From positions 83,867 to 147,866 of the forward strand of contig CAVYPM010000018.1 of NCBI GenBank assembly GCA_963770375.1: a DNA stretch of 64,000 nucleotides, in the 5' to 3' direction. This stretch comes from DASVBE01 sp963770375. GTDB taxonomy: Bacteria; Actinomycetota; Actinomycetes; Streptosporangiales; Streptosporangiaceae. This document shows positions 19,276 to 30,047 of the stretch, one piece after another. The stretch's first letter is position 1. Every line of letters begins with the position of its first letter. Made by a program: the position numbers and the translations under genes. Under the pieces are notes generated by a model. That model had not been told where the DNA came from. It searched no databases and saw nothing but the letters and a program-made list of their open reading frames with translations.

Positions 19276-20125
19276 GCCTGCGGTCTCTCTGGGCGCTGCG
19301 CCGGCCGCGCGCTGCTCGCGGGCGGAGGCGTACAGGCAGACCGCGGCCGCGGCGGCCAGGTTGAGGCTCTCGGCCTGGCCGTAGATGGGCACCGCGACGG
19401 CCTCGTCGGCCAGGGCGAGGAGGTCCGCGGGCAGCCCCCACGCCTCGTTGCCGAACAGCCAGGCGGCCGGGCCGGCCAGCCGGGCGGCCAGGGCCGGGTC
19501 GTCCAGCCGGGCCGGGCCTCCGCCGTCCGCGGCCAGGATCGCCAGCCCGGCCCCGCGCAGCGCGCTGATCGCGGCGTCCAGCGGCGCGCCCGCTACCACC
19601 GGCAGGTGGAACAGGCTGCCCGCGGCGGCCCGCACGCACTTGCCGTTGTAGGGATCGACCGACGCGCCGGCGAACACCACCCCGTCCGCCCCGGCGGCGT
19701 CCGCGGTGCGCAGCACGGTGCCGGCGTTGCCGGGGTCGCGGACGTTGGCCAGGATCACCACCAGGCCGGGCCGGGCCGCGGCCAGCCGGGCTCAGCGGGA
19801 TATCGATGAACCGGCAGACCGCGAGCAGCCCCTGCGGAGTGACGGTCTGGGCCAGCTCGGCCATCACCTCGCCGCTGACCTGGTGCACGGGGGCGCCGCG
19901 GCGGGCCGCAGCGGCCACCAGGCCGCCGTGCCGGGACGCGGCCGGCGCGGTGACGAACAGCTCGGTGATCTCCGCGCCGCTTTCCAGCGCGGCGCCGACC
20001 GACTGCGGGCCCTCGGCCAGGAACGACCGTGCCCGCTGCCGGAACGCGCGCTTGGCCAGCTGGCGGGCGGCCTTGACGCGCGGCGAGCGGAGGCTGGTGA
20101 TCTCACCGCCCGCCGGGTGCGTCAT
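19225..20125 (-). CDS. TrmH/SpoU-family RNA 2'-O-methyltransferase (frame break mid-gene)
   Basis: SPOUT-fold SAM-dependent enzyme, probably methylating 23S rRNA given its place after rplT. The N-terminal substrate-binding domain starts MTHPAGGEITSLRSPRVKAA and the SPOUT core follows in another frame (VVILANVRDPGNAGTVLRTA, LFGNEAWGLP, IYGQAESLNLAAAAAV). An extra base around CTGAG at 19791-19795 separates them; removing it gives about 299 aa. The C-terminal tail (SRPSSRRAAALFS) comes from repeat copy B and is not part of the family fold. Error is the likeliest cause of the break, but the enzyme is not universally essential, so a real pseudogene is possible. Confidence 0.85.
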
Positions 20126-20155
20126 GCCGTGCTGGCCAAAGCTGTGCCGCCGCGG

Positions 20156-20542
20156 TCAGGCCGCGGCGGGAGCCGGGTCGTCCAGCTCGGGCAGGGCCTT
20201 CTTGGCCACGGTGACCAGGGCGGAGAACGACTGCGGGTCGGAGACCGCCATCTCGGCGAGCATCCGCCGGTCGACCTCCACTCCGGCGATCTTCAGGCCC
20301 TGGATGAACCGGTTGTAGGTGATGCCGTCCGCCCTGGCCGCGGCGTTGATCCGCTGGATCCACAGCCGCCGGAACGCGCCCTTGCGGTCCTTGCGGTCCC
20401 GGTAGGCGTACGTCATCGAGTGCAGGCCCTGTTCCTTGGCCTTGCGGTACAGCCGGGACCGCTGGCCCCGGTAGCCGCTCGCGCGCTCGAGGATTACCCT
20501 GCGCTTCTTGTGGGCGTTGACTGCCCGCTTCACGCGTGCCAT
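20156..20542 (-). CDS. rplT: Ribosomal protein L20
   Basis: Large-subunit assembly protein that binds 23S rRNA. The 128-aa product begins MARVKRAVNAHKKRRVILE and contains SGYRGQRSRLYRKAKEQ and RKGAFRRLWIQRINAAAR, the basic L20 signature. It is 26 bp after rpmI in the standard infC-rpmI-rplT order. In some bacteria L20 represses this operon by binding its mRNA; no such site can be assigned here. Confidence 0.97.
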   Translation of the reverse strand: MARVKRAVNAHKKRRVILERASGYRGQRSRLYRKAKEQGLHSMTYAYRDRKDRKGAFRRLWIQRINAAARADGITYNRFIQGLKIAGVEVDRRMLAEMAVSDPQSFSALVTVAKKALPELDDPAPAAA

Positions 20543-20568
20543 TTGTGCGACTCCTTAAGCGGGCAGGG

Positions 20569-20763
20569 CTAGCGGCCCAGCAGCCTCTTCATCTTCTTGA
20601 CGTCGGCGGGCGAGAGGGTGACCTCGTTCTTCAGCCGCCGCGTCCGCGTGCTGCTCTTGTGCTCGAGCAGGTGGTTCCGGTTGGCCCGGCGGCGCATGAC
20701 CTTGCCGGTGCCGGTGACCCGGAACCGCTTGTTCGAGCCGCTGTGCGTCTTCATCTTCGGCAT
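20569..20763 (-). CDS. rpmI: Ribosomal protein L35
   Basis: A 64-aa basic large-subunit protein, MPKMKTHSGSNKRFRVTGTG, ending KKMKRLLGR. The ATG at 20763 is fixed by the conserved N-terminus. The frame stays open upstream into the infC tail by chance (high G+C), so a long fused frame is visible but not believable. Confidence 0.96.
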   Translation of the reverse strand: MPKMKTHSGSNKRFRVTGTGKVMRRRANRNHLLEHKSSTRTRRLKNEVTLSPADVKKMKRLLGR

Positions 20764-20897
20764 TTCGCCGTTGTCTCCGTTCTTCTGCGTGCCTGGCGCA
20801 CGGGTGACCGCATGCCGTGGGCACCGATGTGCCCGGCCGGCCGCTGCCGCGGCCGGCCTCTGCTGCCCCGGCAGTCCTGGCCAGGAAGCGTCTGTCG

Positions 20898-21984
20898 CTA
20901 TCGTCCCGGCTTGGCGTCGGCGCCGCGGTCGGCGGCGGCCGCCGGGCGCGCGGGCGCCGGGCCGGGCCGCGGGGCCGTGGGCCGCGGGGCGGCCGGGCGC
21001 GGCGCGGACGGCGTGGGTCCCGGGCGCGGCGCGGACGGCGCGGGTCCCGGCCGCGGCGCGGCCGGAGCCGGGCGCGGGCCCGGCTGCGCGGTCCTGGGCG
21101 CCGACGGGCGCGGGGCCGCGGACGGCTGCTGCGGGCGCGGCGCCGACGGCCGGGGGGCCGACGGACCCGACGGGGCCGGCCGGGGCGTGGCGGGCCGGGC
21201 GGGACGGCGCGGCGGCAGGCCCCTGCGGGCGCGAAGCCGGCGCCGGGCGGGACGGCGCGGCGGCGGGCCGCGGCGCGGCCTGCGGGGCCGGGGTCTCTGC
21301 GACCGGCTCCGGCGTGGCGGCCGGGGCCCGCACGAACGGGTCCTGCGCAGCCGCGGCCGGGGCCGCGGCGGGCTCATGCTCGCTGTCCGCGGACGCGCCG
21401 GAGTCGCGGGCGGCGCGGGCGCTGGCCCGGGCCGGGACCCGCTCGATCCTGGGCTCGTGCTGCGGCCCGGTCTTCCGCTTGTGCGGCCCGATCACCATGA
21501 TCATGTTGCGGCCGTCCAGCTTGGGCTGCGCCTCGACGAAGCCCAGTTCCTCCACGTCGGCGGCCAGCCGCTGGAGCAGCCGGTAGCCAAGCTCGGGCCG
21601 GGACTGCTCGCGGCCCCGGAACATGATCGTCACCTTGACCTTGTCGCCCGCCTTGAGGAACCGCTCGACGTGGCCCTTCTTGGTGCCGTAGTCGTGCGGG
21701 TCGATCTTCGGGCGGAGCTTGATCTCCTTGATGACGGTCTGCGCCTGGTTCTTGCGCGATTCCCTGGCCTTCAGCGCGGACTCGTACTTGAACTTGCCGT
21801 AGTCCATGAGCTTGCAGACCGGCGGCCGGGCGGTGGGCGCCACCTCGACAAGGTCGAGGTCGGCCTCCTGGGCCAGCAGAAGCGCATCGTTGATCGCGAC
21901 GATCCCGACCTGCTCGCCAGCGGGGCCGACCAGCCGGACTTCAGGGACGCGGATGCGCTCGTTGATACGGGGTTCGGTGCTGAT
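20898..21984 (-). CDS. infC: Translation initiation factor IF-3 (AUC start, frame break in C-terminal tail)
   Basis: Binds 30S, discriminates start codons and prevents subunit joining. The conserved N- and C-domains run from ISTEPRINERIRVPEVRLVG through DYGKFKYE and KVTIMFRGREQSRPELGYRL to GPHKRKT (about 175 aa). An ATC codon at 21984 lies 4 nt after AAGGAGGT, so the start is probably AUC, like the AUU of E. coli infC; an upstream in-frame GTG overlaps the ribosome-binding site instead. A Pro/Ala/Arg-rich tail of about 180 aa follows. Its repeats make sense only after removing a base near 21190-21205, ending ADRGADAKPGR. Such tails are known in actinobacterial IF3. Confidence 0.9.
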
Positions 21985-21987
21985 GTG

Positions 21988-21995
21988 ACCTCCTT
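21988..21995 (-). promoter_or_regulatory. Ribosome-binding site that fixes the AUC start of infC
   Basis: AAGGAGGT, a near-perfect anti-16S match, ends 3 nt before ATC at 21984. The only in-frame conventional start upstream, a GTG, lies just 5' of it and so cannot use it. Confidence 0.7.
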
Positions 21996-22089
21996 GTGTC
22001 ACTGTCCCGGCCAGCGGACGTCCCGCTGGCGGGTGTTTCGCCGGGCGCGTGCGGGCTGCGGCTGGGCGGTGCTTGCGCCCATTGCACGC

Positions 22090-22118
22090 AAAAAGCCCCG
22101 CACGGCTGCATGCGAGGC
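22090..22118 (-). terminator. U-tract intrinsic terminator/attenuator in the infC leader
   Basis: On the minus strand GCCTCGCATG and CGTGCGGGGC pair (with T-G wobbles) around a short CAGC loop, followed at once by TTTTT and GCG. It lies about 106 nt upstream of the infC start and about 277 nt past the aroE stop, so it is inside the infC leader rather than at the end of aroE. U-tract terminators are rare in this genome. Its place suggests attenuation of infC-rpmI-rplT; end of the aroE operon is the alternative. Confidence 0.6.
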
Positions 22119-22394
22119 CACCAGCGCCGCGACGCCGGGCGCCCGGCTGCTGGCCGGTCCGGCGTCGCCACTCGATGCTGACAGGCCCGGCGTTACCGCC
22201 CGGCGCAGCCGGCATCCGGCCTGCCCGGCCAGCCCTCGCGGGCTGCCCGGCACTACCCGCCAGCGGTAAAGCTGGCCAGGTGGGAGGTGGCCGAGGTGGT
22301 CCTCCGCTTGCACATCCGGCTTACTCACCGGAATTTCGCCACTACAGCGTAACGCATCGGGGCCCCACTCGGTATTCCCGCCGCGAGCGAGCGT
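22119..22394 (-). other. infC leader / aroE downstream region, no gene
   Basis: About 276 bp between the aroE stop and the leader terminator. It is rich in short inverted repeats (for example GGGCGCCCGG, GCCGGATGCCGGC) and could fold extensively. Short frames are present but none has both a ribosome-binding site and a recognisable product. I do not recognise an annotated riboswitch or an L20-type leader, and no strong promoter stands out. Confidence 0.4.
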
Positions 22395-23237
22395 TTAGCG
22401 CTGGGCTAGTTCCTTCAGCCCGGCGGCACGCATCGCGTCCAGCGGGGCAGGCCGGCGCCCGGTCATCAGCTCGACCTGCGGCCCGGCCTGCTGGACCAGG
22501 AACTCGAACCCGCTGACCACGGTATCCCCGGCCCGCTCCGCGGCGGCGGCCAGCAGGGTCGGCCACGGGCGGTAGACCACGTCGAGGACGGTCCGCGGGC
22601 CGCCGGGGCCGGCCGCGGAAGTGATCCGGCCGGCCCAGGGGTCGGCCGCCCCGGCCGGCAGGGTGGAGATGAGCAGCCGCCACGGGCCGTCCAGCGCGGT
22701 GAACGCGGCCAGCGTGACCGCCGTGCCCAGGCGCCCGGCCACCTCCCGCAGCAGGCCGGCCCGGCCCGGGTCACGCACCGCCACCGTCACCTCGGCCAGG
22801 CCGAGCTCACGCAGGCAGGCCAGGGCCGAGCAGGCGGTGGCGCCCGCGCCCAGGATCAGCGCGGGCCCGGCGGCCGGGCCGGTGACCCCGGCCCTGGCCA
22901 GGGCGCCGCGCAGGCCGGCCACGTCAGTGTTGTAGCCGAGCCGCGCCCCGTGGTCGAAGACCACCGTGTTGGCGCAGCCGGTGATCTCAGCGACCGGGTC
23001 GGTGCGGTCCAGCAGCGGCAGGACGGTGCGCTTGAGCGGCATGGTGAGCGACAGCCCGGCCCAGTCCGGGCCGCACCCGTCCAGCAGTCCGGCGAGATCC
23101 GCCTCGGTGCACTCGATCCGGTCGTAGCTCCAGCCGTCCAGGCCCAGCCCGGCATACGCCGCTCGGTGCAGCAGCGGTGACAGGGAGTGACCGACCGGCG
23201 AGCCCAGCACGGCCGCTTTCATCACCGCCCTGTTCAT
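22395..23237 (-). CDS. aroE: Shikimate 5-dehydrogenase
   Basis: NADPH-dependent reduction of 3-dehydroshikimate in aromatic amino acid synthesis. The 280-aa product shows GSPVGHSLSPLLHRAAY (shikimate binding), SLTMPLKRTVLPLLD with the catalytic Lys in its usual place, and the Rossmann start ALILGAGATACSAL. It closes the rarA-alaS-ruvX-mltG-aroE run, 18 nt after mltG. Starts at ATG 23237 or ATG 23222 (MKAAVLGSP). A YdiB/SDH-like paralogue with quinate activity cannot be excluded from sequence. Confidence 0.92.
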   Translation of the reverse strand: MNRAVMKAAVLGSPVGHSLSPLLHRAAYAGLGLDGWSYDRIECTEADLAGLLDGCGPDWAGLSLTMPLKRTVLPLLDRTDPVAEITGCANTVVFDHGARLGYNTDVAGLRGALARAGVTGPAAGPALILGAGATACSALACLRELGLAEVTVAVRDPGRAGLLREVAGRLGTAVTLAAFTALDGPWRLLISTLPAGAADPWAGRITSAAGPGGPRTVLDVVYRPWPTLLAAAAERAGDTVVSGFEFLVQQAGPQVELMTGRRPAPLDAMRAAGLKELAQR

Positions 23238-23255
23238 CGATACGGCCGGGCCGGG

Positions 23256-25898
23256 TCAGCCCTGGCCGAGGTTGCGCTCAAGCTCCTGGCGGAGCTTGTT
23301 GAACTCGGCGGCGCTGTCGGTGAACTTGGTGATGTGGTTCTTCGGGTCGACGGTGACGAAGTACAGCAGGGTGCCGTGCGCCGGGTGCAGCGCCGCCTTG
23401 ATGGCCGCGTCGCCGGGGCTGTCGATCGGGCCGGGCGGCAGCCCGGTGTGCAGGTAGGTGTTGAACGGCGAGTTGACCTGCAGCTGGTCGTTGGTCGCGA
23501 TGATGCCGTACTTGCCCAGCGCGTACTCGACCGTGCTGTCCAGCTCCAGCTTCATGTTGTGGTTCAGCCGGTTGTAGATGACCTCGGCGATCTTCGGGAA
23601 GTCCGACAGCCGGCCGCCCTCGGCCTGGATGAGGCTGGCGATGACCATCACGTGGGCCACCGGCACCTGCCCGGCCTTGGCCGCGGCCGGCAGGCTGATC
23701 GAGTCCGACTCCTGGTTGAACCGCGCGACCATGGTCTTCAGCACATCGGTGGGGCTCATCCCGGGCTGGATCTGGTAGGTCGCCGGGAACAGGTAGCCCT
23801 CCAGCTTGCCGTCAGCGTAAGACGGCAGGCCGAGCGCGGCGACGTTCTTCGCCGCGGCCGCGTACGCGCTGGCCGGGAACGCGGTGCTGGACCCGAGCCG
23901 GGCGACGATCTGCGACAGGCGCAGGCCCTCGGGGATCGTCACCGTGGTCTGGATCCGTGTGGTCTGCGAGACCAGCAGGTTCCAGGCGGCCTCCGCGTTC
24001 ATCTGCTTGTGCAGCCGGAAGTAGCCGGGCTCGAGCTGCCGGGTGCTCTTCGAGCCCTTAGCCGCGGACACGAAAGCCTGCGTGCTGGCCACCACCCCGG
24101 CCTTGACCAGCCGCGGCGCGATGGAGATCGGGGTGTCCCCGGAGAACACCTGGAAGGTCACGCTGCCGTGGCCCTGGCCGGCGAAGTTCGGCGGATGGTA
24201 CTTGGCCTCGATGTAGCGGAACCCCTCGTAGCCGATGACGCTCAGCCCGCTGACGATGACCACGATCGCGATCAGGCCGGCCAGCCAGCCGCTGCGCCGC
24301 CGCCGCGGCTTGCCGCCGCCGGGCGGCGGTCCGCCCCGGCCGCGGTCCCGGCGGGACCGCCGGGAGCCACGGCCGCCGTCGTCACCGCCGCCGTCGTCAC
24401 CGCCGATGTCGGAGCCGGGCAGCAGCCCGGGTGCCGGGCGCCCGGCACCGGGGCCGTCGTCCGGGTAGTCCGGCAGGCCGGGCAGGTAGTCGTCGTGCTC
24501 GTCGCGGTGGTAAGCGGCCGGGCCGGGCCCGGCCTGGCCCGCGGCGGGCTGGTCGTACCGGCCGGGGTCGCCGGCCGGGCGGTAGCCACCGGGCGGGCCC
24601 GGCGGGCCGTACCCGCCGGCCGGATCATCCCCGGGATGGTAGCCGCCCGGGCCGTACCCGGCGCCCGGGCCGTCAGGACGGTAGCCGCCGCCGGGCCGCG
24701 GCCCGTAGCCGCCAGGGCCTGACGGGTAGTCGCCGGGCGGGCCGCCCGGCCGCTGCGGCCCGGACGGGTAGTCGCCCGGGGGCCCGGACCGCGACTGGGG
24801 CCCGGAGGGGTAGTCGCTGGCCGGGTAGCCGCCGGCGGACTGCCCGTCCCGGCGGTAGGCGGCGGTGTCCTGGCCGCCGGGCCGGTAGCCATCCGGGTAG
24901 CGGCCGGATGGCGCGGAGCCGCCCGGGCCGGTGCTGTCCGGGCCGTAGCCGGCCGCCGGGTAGCCGCCCGGGCCAGTGCCGTACGGGTCGTAGCCGCCCG
25001 CGGCCTGGCCGCCCGGCGGGTAGCCGCCCGGGCTGGACGGGTAGTCCGCCGGCGGGCCGTACCGGTCATAGCCGCCGTCTGCCGGGCCGTACCCGGGCCC
25101 GGCCGGGGCGTAGCCGCCGGGGCCGGTGCCGTACGGGTCGTAGCCGCCGTGGGCGTACCCGCCGCCGGCCGCCGGGGAGCCCGTCTCGTAGCCAGCACCG
25201 GGGTACTGGTCGCCGGGCGGGCCGTAGCTGTCGTAGCCGGCGGGCGGGCCGTGGTGGCCGGCCGCGGTGGCCGCGCTGCCGAACGGGCCGGGCTCGCCGC
25301 GGTAGCCGTCGTGGCGGCGCCGCCCGCCCGGGCCGCTCCTAGCCGGCCGGGCCGTAGCCCGATGACGCCGGCTCGTCGGGCACGAACGGCACCGAGGGGT
25401 CGAGGGGGTCCCGGCCGCCGTACGGGTCACGGGACGGGCGGGCCGCGGGCCGCGGGGTGCCGCCGCCCGGGTAGGGCGCGGCGGGCTGGTACGGGTCCGG
25501 CGGCGCGTACGGGTCGGGCGCGGAATGCCGCCCGGTGCGGCCGCGGCGGCCGCCGCCCGCGGGGGCGGGCCCTGGTCCTGGCTGGGCACGGCCCTGGTGG
25601 GCCCGGTCGCGTAGGGATCCTCGGCGTACGGGTCGCCGCCGGGCTGCGGCCGGCCGGCCGGGGGCGGCGTGTCAGGTCCTGGCGGCCCGTACGGATCAGC
25701 ACCGCCGTAATCCCCCGGCTGCAGGTGCCATGACGATCCGCCGGACGGGTTGGACGGGTGGTCGGGCGCCATCTCGTAGCCTGCCGGGCCGCTGTGCCCC
25801 GGGGGGGCCTGCCCGCGGCGGAGCCAGGGCTGCTGGTCGTCGCCGGACGGATAGTCCTCGTCCTGGATGCTGTCCCCGCGGCGCCCGTCGCGGCTCAT
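23256..25898 (-). CDS. mltG: Endolytic transglycosylase MltG with giant disordered N-terminus (two compensating frame breaks)
   Basis: Inner-membrane lytic transglycosylase that cuts nascent glycan strands. The C-terminal third is a normal MltG: one membrane segment near residues 536-556 (GWLAGLIAIVVIVSGLSVIG), then LEGYLFPATYQI and the catalytic-Glu region LIQAEGGRLSDFPKIAEVIY. Ahead lie about 530 cytoplasmic residues of Gly/Pro/Tyr/Asp repeats (GYDPYGTGPGG types). Between about 25565 and 25335 the main frame turns Arg/Thr-rich, while the -1 frame continues the DPYAPPDPYQP pattern up to a TAG; this suggests one lost and one gained base, the first in the G run at 25561-25565. ATGA overlap with ruvX. 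Confidence 0.9.
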   Translation of the reverse strand: MSRDGRRGDSIQDEDYPSGDDQQPWLRRGQAPPGHSGPAGYEMAPDHPSNPSGGSSWHLQPGDYGGADPYGPPGPDTPPPAGRPQPGGDPYAEDPYATGPTRAVPSQDQGPPPRAAAAAAAPGGIPRPTRTRRRTRTSPPRPTRAAAPRGPRPARPVTRTAAGTPSTPRCRSCPTSRRHRATARPARSGPGGRRRHDGYRGEPGPFGSAATAAGHHGPPAGYDSYGPPGDQYPGAGYETGSPAAGGGYAHGGYDPYGTGPGGYAPAGPGYGPADGGYDRYGPPADYPSSPGGYPPGGQAAGGYDPYGTGPGGYPAAGYGPDSTGPGGSAPSGRYPDGYRPGGQDTAAYRRDGQSAGGYPASDYPSGPQSRSGPPGDYPSGPQRPGGPPGDYPSGPGGYGPRPGGGYRPDGPGAGYGPGGYHPGDDPAGGYGPPGPPGGYRPAGDPGRYDQPAAGQAGPGPAAYHRDEHDDYLPGLPDYPDDGPGAGRPAPGLLPGSDIGGDDGGGDDGGRGSRRSRRDRGRGGPPPGGGKPRRRRSGWLAGLIAIVVIVSGLSVIGYEGFRYIEAKYHPPNFAGQGHGSVTFQVFSGDTPISIAPRLVKAGVVASTQAFVSAAKGSKSTRQLEPGYFRLHKQMNAEAAWNLLVSQTTRIQTTVTIPEGLRLSQIVARLGSSTAFPASAYAAAAKNVAALGLPSYADGKLEGYLFPATYQIQPGMSPTDVLKTMVARFNQESDSISLPAAAKAGQVPVAHVMVIASLIQAEGGRLSDFPKIAEVIYNRLNHNMKLELDSTVEYALGKYGIIATNDQLQVNSPFNTYLHTGLPPGPIDSPGDAAIKAALHPAHGTLLYFVTVDPKNHITKFTDSAAEFNKLRQELERNLGQG

Positions 25899-26413
25899 CC
25901 CGCGGCCTCGGCCGGCACCAGTTCACCCGGCGGGCGGCCGGCTGACCGCTCCGCGTCCAGCGCGCTCTGCAGCAGCAGCGCCGCCGCGGCCTGGTCGACG
26001 ACCCCCCGCCGCTGGCGGCCGTCCCGGCCCGCGCGGCGCAGCGCGTCGTGCGCGAGCACGGTGGTGAACCGCTCGTCCACCAGCCGGACCGGGTGCGGGG
26101 CCAGCGCCGCGGCGAGCGCGGCCGCGAACTCCCTGGCCTCCGCCGCGGCCCGGCCGTCCCGGCCGGACAGGCCGGTCGGCAGGCCGACGATCACCTCGAT
26201 GGCCGCGTGCTCCGCGGCCAGGGCGGCCAGCGCGGCCAGGTCGCCGCGGCCACGCGGCACGGTGGTCAGCGGGCTGGCCAGCAGCCCGCCCGGATCGCTG
26301 CGGGCGACGCCGATCCGCGCGGAACCGACGTCGACAGCCAGCCGGACCCCGGACCTGCCCGGAGCATGCTCCGGGGGGCCGGTCTCGGTGCGGCTAAGAG
26401 GAGGGGGCGGCAC
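25895..26413 (-). CDS. ruvX: RuvX/YqgF-type Holliday-junction resolvase-like nuclease
   Basis: RNase H-fold protein implicated in pre-16S rRNA 5' maturation. The core starts VRLAVDVGSARIGVARSDP with the first metal Asp, followed by VIVGLPTGLSGRDG and LVDERFTT with later acidic residues. The GTG at 26413 gives about 172 aa with a short Pro-rich start; another GTG at 26431 would overlap alaS. The alaS-ruvX-mltG-aroE order is widely conserved. Coupled to mltG by ATGA. Confidence 0.88.
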   Translation of the reverse strand: MPPPPLSRTETGPPEHAPGRSGVRLAVDVGSARIGVARSDPGGLLASPLTTVPRGRGDLAALAALAAEHAAIEVIVGLPTGLSGRDGRAAAEAREFAAALAAALAPHPVRLVDERFTTVLAHDALRRAGRDGRQRRGVVDQAAAALLLQSALDAERSAGRPPGELVPAEAAG

Positions 26414-26417
26414 GGTC

Positions 26418-29161
<2,744 letters not shown>

Positions 29162-29165
<4 letters not shown>

Positions 29166-29518
29166 CGGCCATCCTTTGCGTGGTCGAACCGGGAACGGCC
29201 GCGCTGCGGCCTGCCCCGGGGCGGGTCAGGAGGGGAAGCCAGCGGCGGTCGGGCCGCCGGCTGAGCATCGAGGGTAGGCCCTGTCCGGGGGGCATGGCGA
29301 TCCAGGTACTCATCCATGCCGTCCCGCACGTCGGCCAGGAACGGCCCGACGCCGTCCCGGGCCGGGGCCAGGCCGGGCCCGAGCACGGCGGCCACGGCGC
29401 GGGCCGCGGGCCGGGCTGCGGTGCCCGGCCGCAGCGAGCGGGCCAGCCGGGTGGCCCGGCGGTAGCCGGTCACCCCCAGCAGCGCCCCGGCGAGCAGCCA
29501 GAGCAGACGGCGGATCAC
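29162..29518 (-). CDS. Small single-pass membrane protein upstream of alaS (DUF6167-like)
   Basis: The 118-aa product starts VIRRLLWLLAGALLGVTGYR, one N-terminal hydrophobic segment followed by basic residues, and continues as a hydrophilic chain with a Pro/Arg-rich tail. The position between a DUF948 protein and alaS is typical of actinobacterial DUF6167 proteins, of unknown function; the family name is from memory of context, not a search. Coupled at both ends by 4-nt overlaps, so probably made in step with both neighbours. Confidence 0.7.
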
Positions 29519-29985
29519 CGGGCCGCCCGCCGTCCAGCGGCAGGCTCCGCGGGCAGCGCCCGGGGCAGGCCCTGGCCGTCCCCGCCGGCCAGCGCGCGGG
29601 CCCGGCGGGTCAGCCGCCGCCCGGTCGCCCGGCGCACCCCGTAGGTCACCGCGGCGACCCGCAGCAGCGGCCCGCTGAGGCCGCCGGCGATCCCGCGGGC
29701 CAGCCCGGCCAGCGCGGACACGTGCCCGGACAGCTCGGCCATGTTGCTGGTTACGTCGTCCATGCTGGCGGTGATCGCGTCCGACCGGGCCAGCTGCTCG
29801 CCGGCCCGGTCCACCGCGGCCTGCGCGCCGGCCAGCACCGAGTCGGCGCGGGCCCGGTACTCGGCCACCGCCTCGGTCGCCGAGGTGATCAGCCGGGCCA
29901 GCCGGAGCAGCACGTAGCAGGCCACGCCGACGCCGATGGCAAAGAATCCGGCCGCGATCAGTTCTGCCAGCTGCCCGGTGCTCAT
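29515..29985 (-). CDS. DUF948-like membrane protein
   Basis: A 156-aa protein with one N-terminal membrane segment (LIAAGFFAIGVGVACYVLLRL) followed by an amphipathic helical region rich in Ala, Glu and Arg (SATEAVAEYRARADSVLAGA), probable coiled coil, and a basic C-terminus. This is the DUF948 layout and it sits in its usual place near alaS. Function unknown. ATG at 29985; the stop overlaps the next start by GTGA. Confidence 0.72.
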   Translation of the reverse strand: MSTGQLAELIAAGFFAIGVGVACYVLLRLARLITSATEAVAEYRARADSVLAGAQAAVDRAGEQLARSDAITASMDDVTSNMAELSGHVSALAGLARGIAGGLSGPLLRVAAVTYGVRRATGRRLTRRARALAGGDGQGLPRALPAEPAAGRRAAR

Positions 29986-30047
29986 GTCCGGCCGCCCTCC
30001 GCCGCCGCAGGTGGCCAGCCAGATACCGGCCCTCGCCCTGCCCGACC

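Noticed and set aside
20569..21984. A single open frame fusing IF3 to ribosomal protein L35
   Set aside because: The frame stays open only because of the high G+C content. rpmI has its own conserved start (MPKMKTH), and the IF3 tail shows regular repeats and better third-position usage in another frame ending at 20898.
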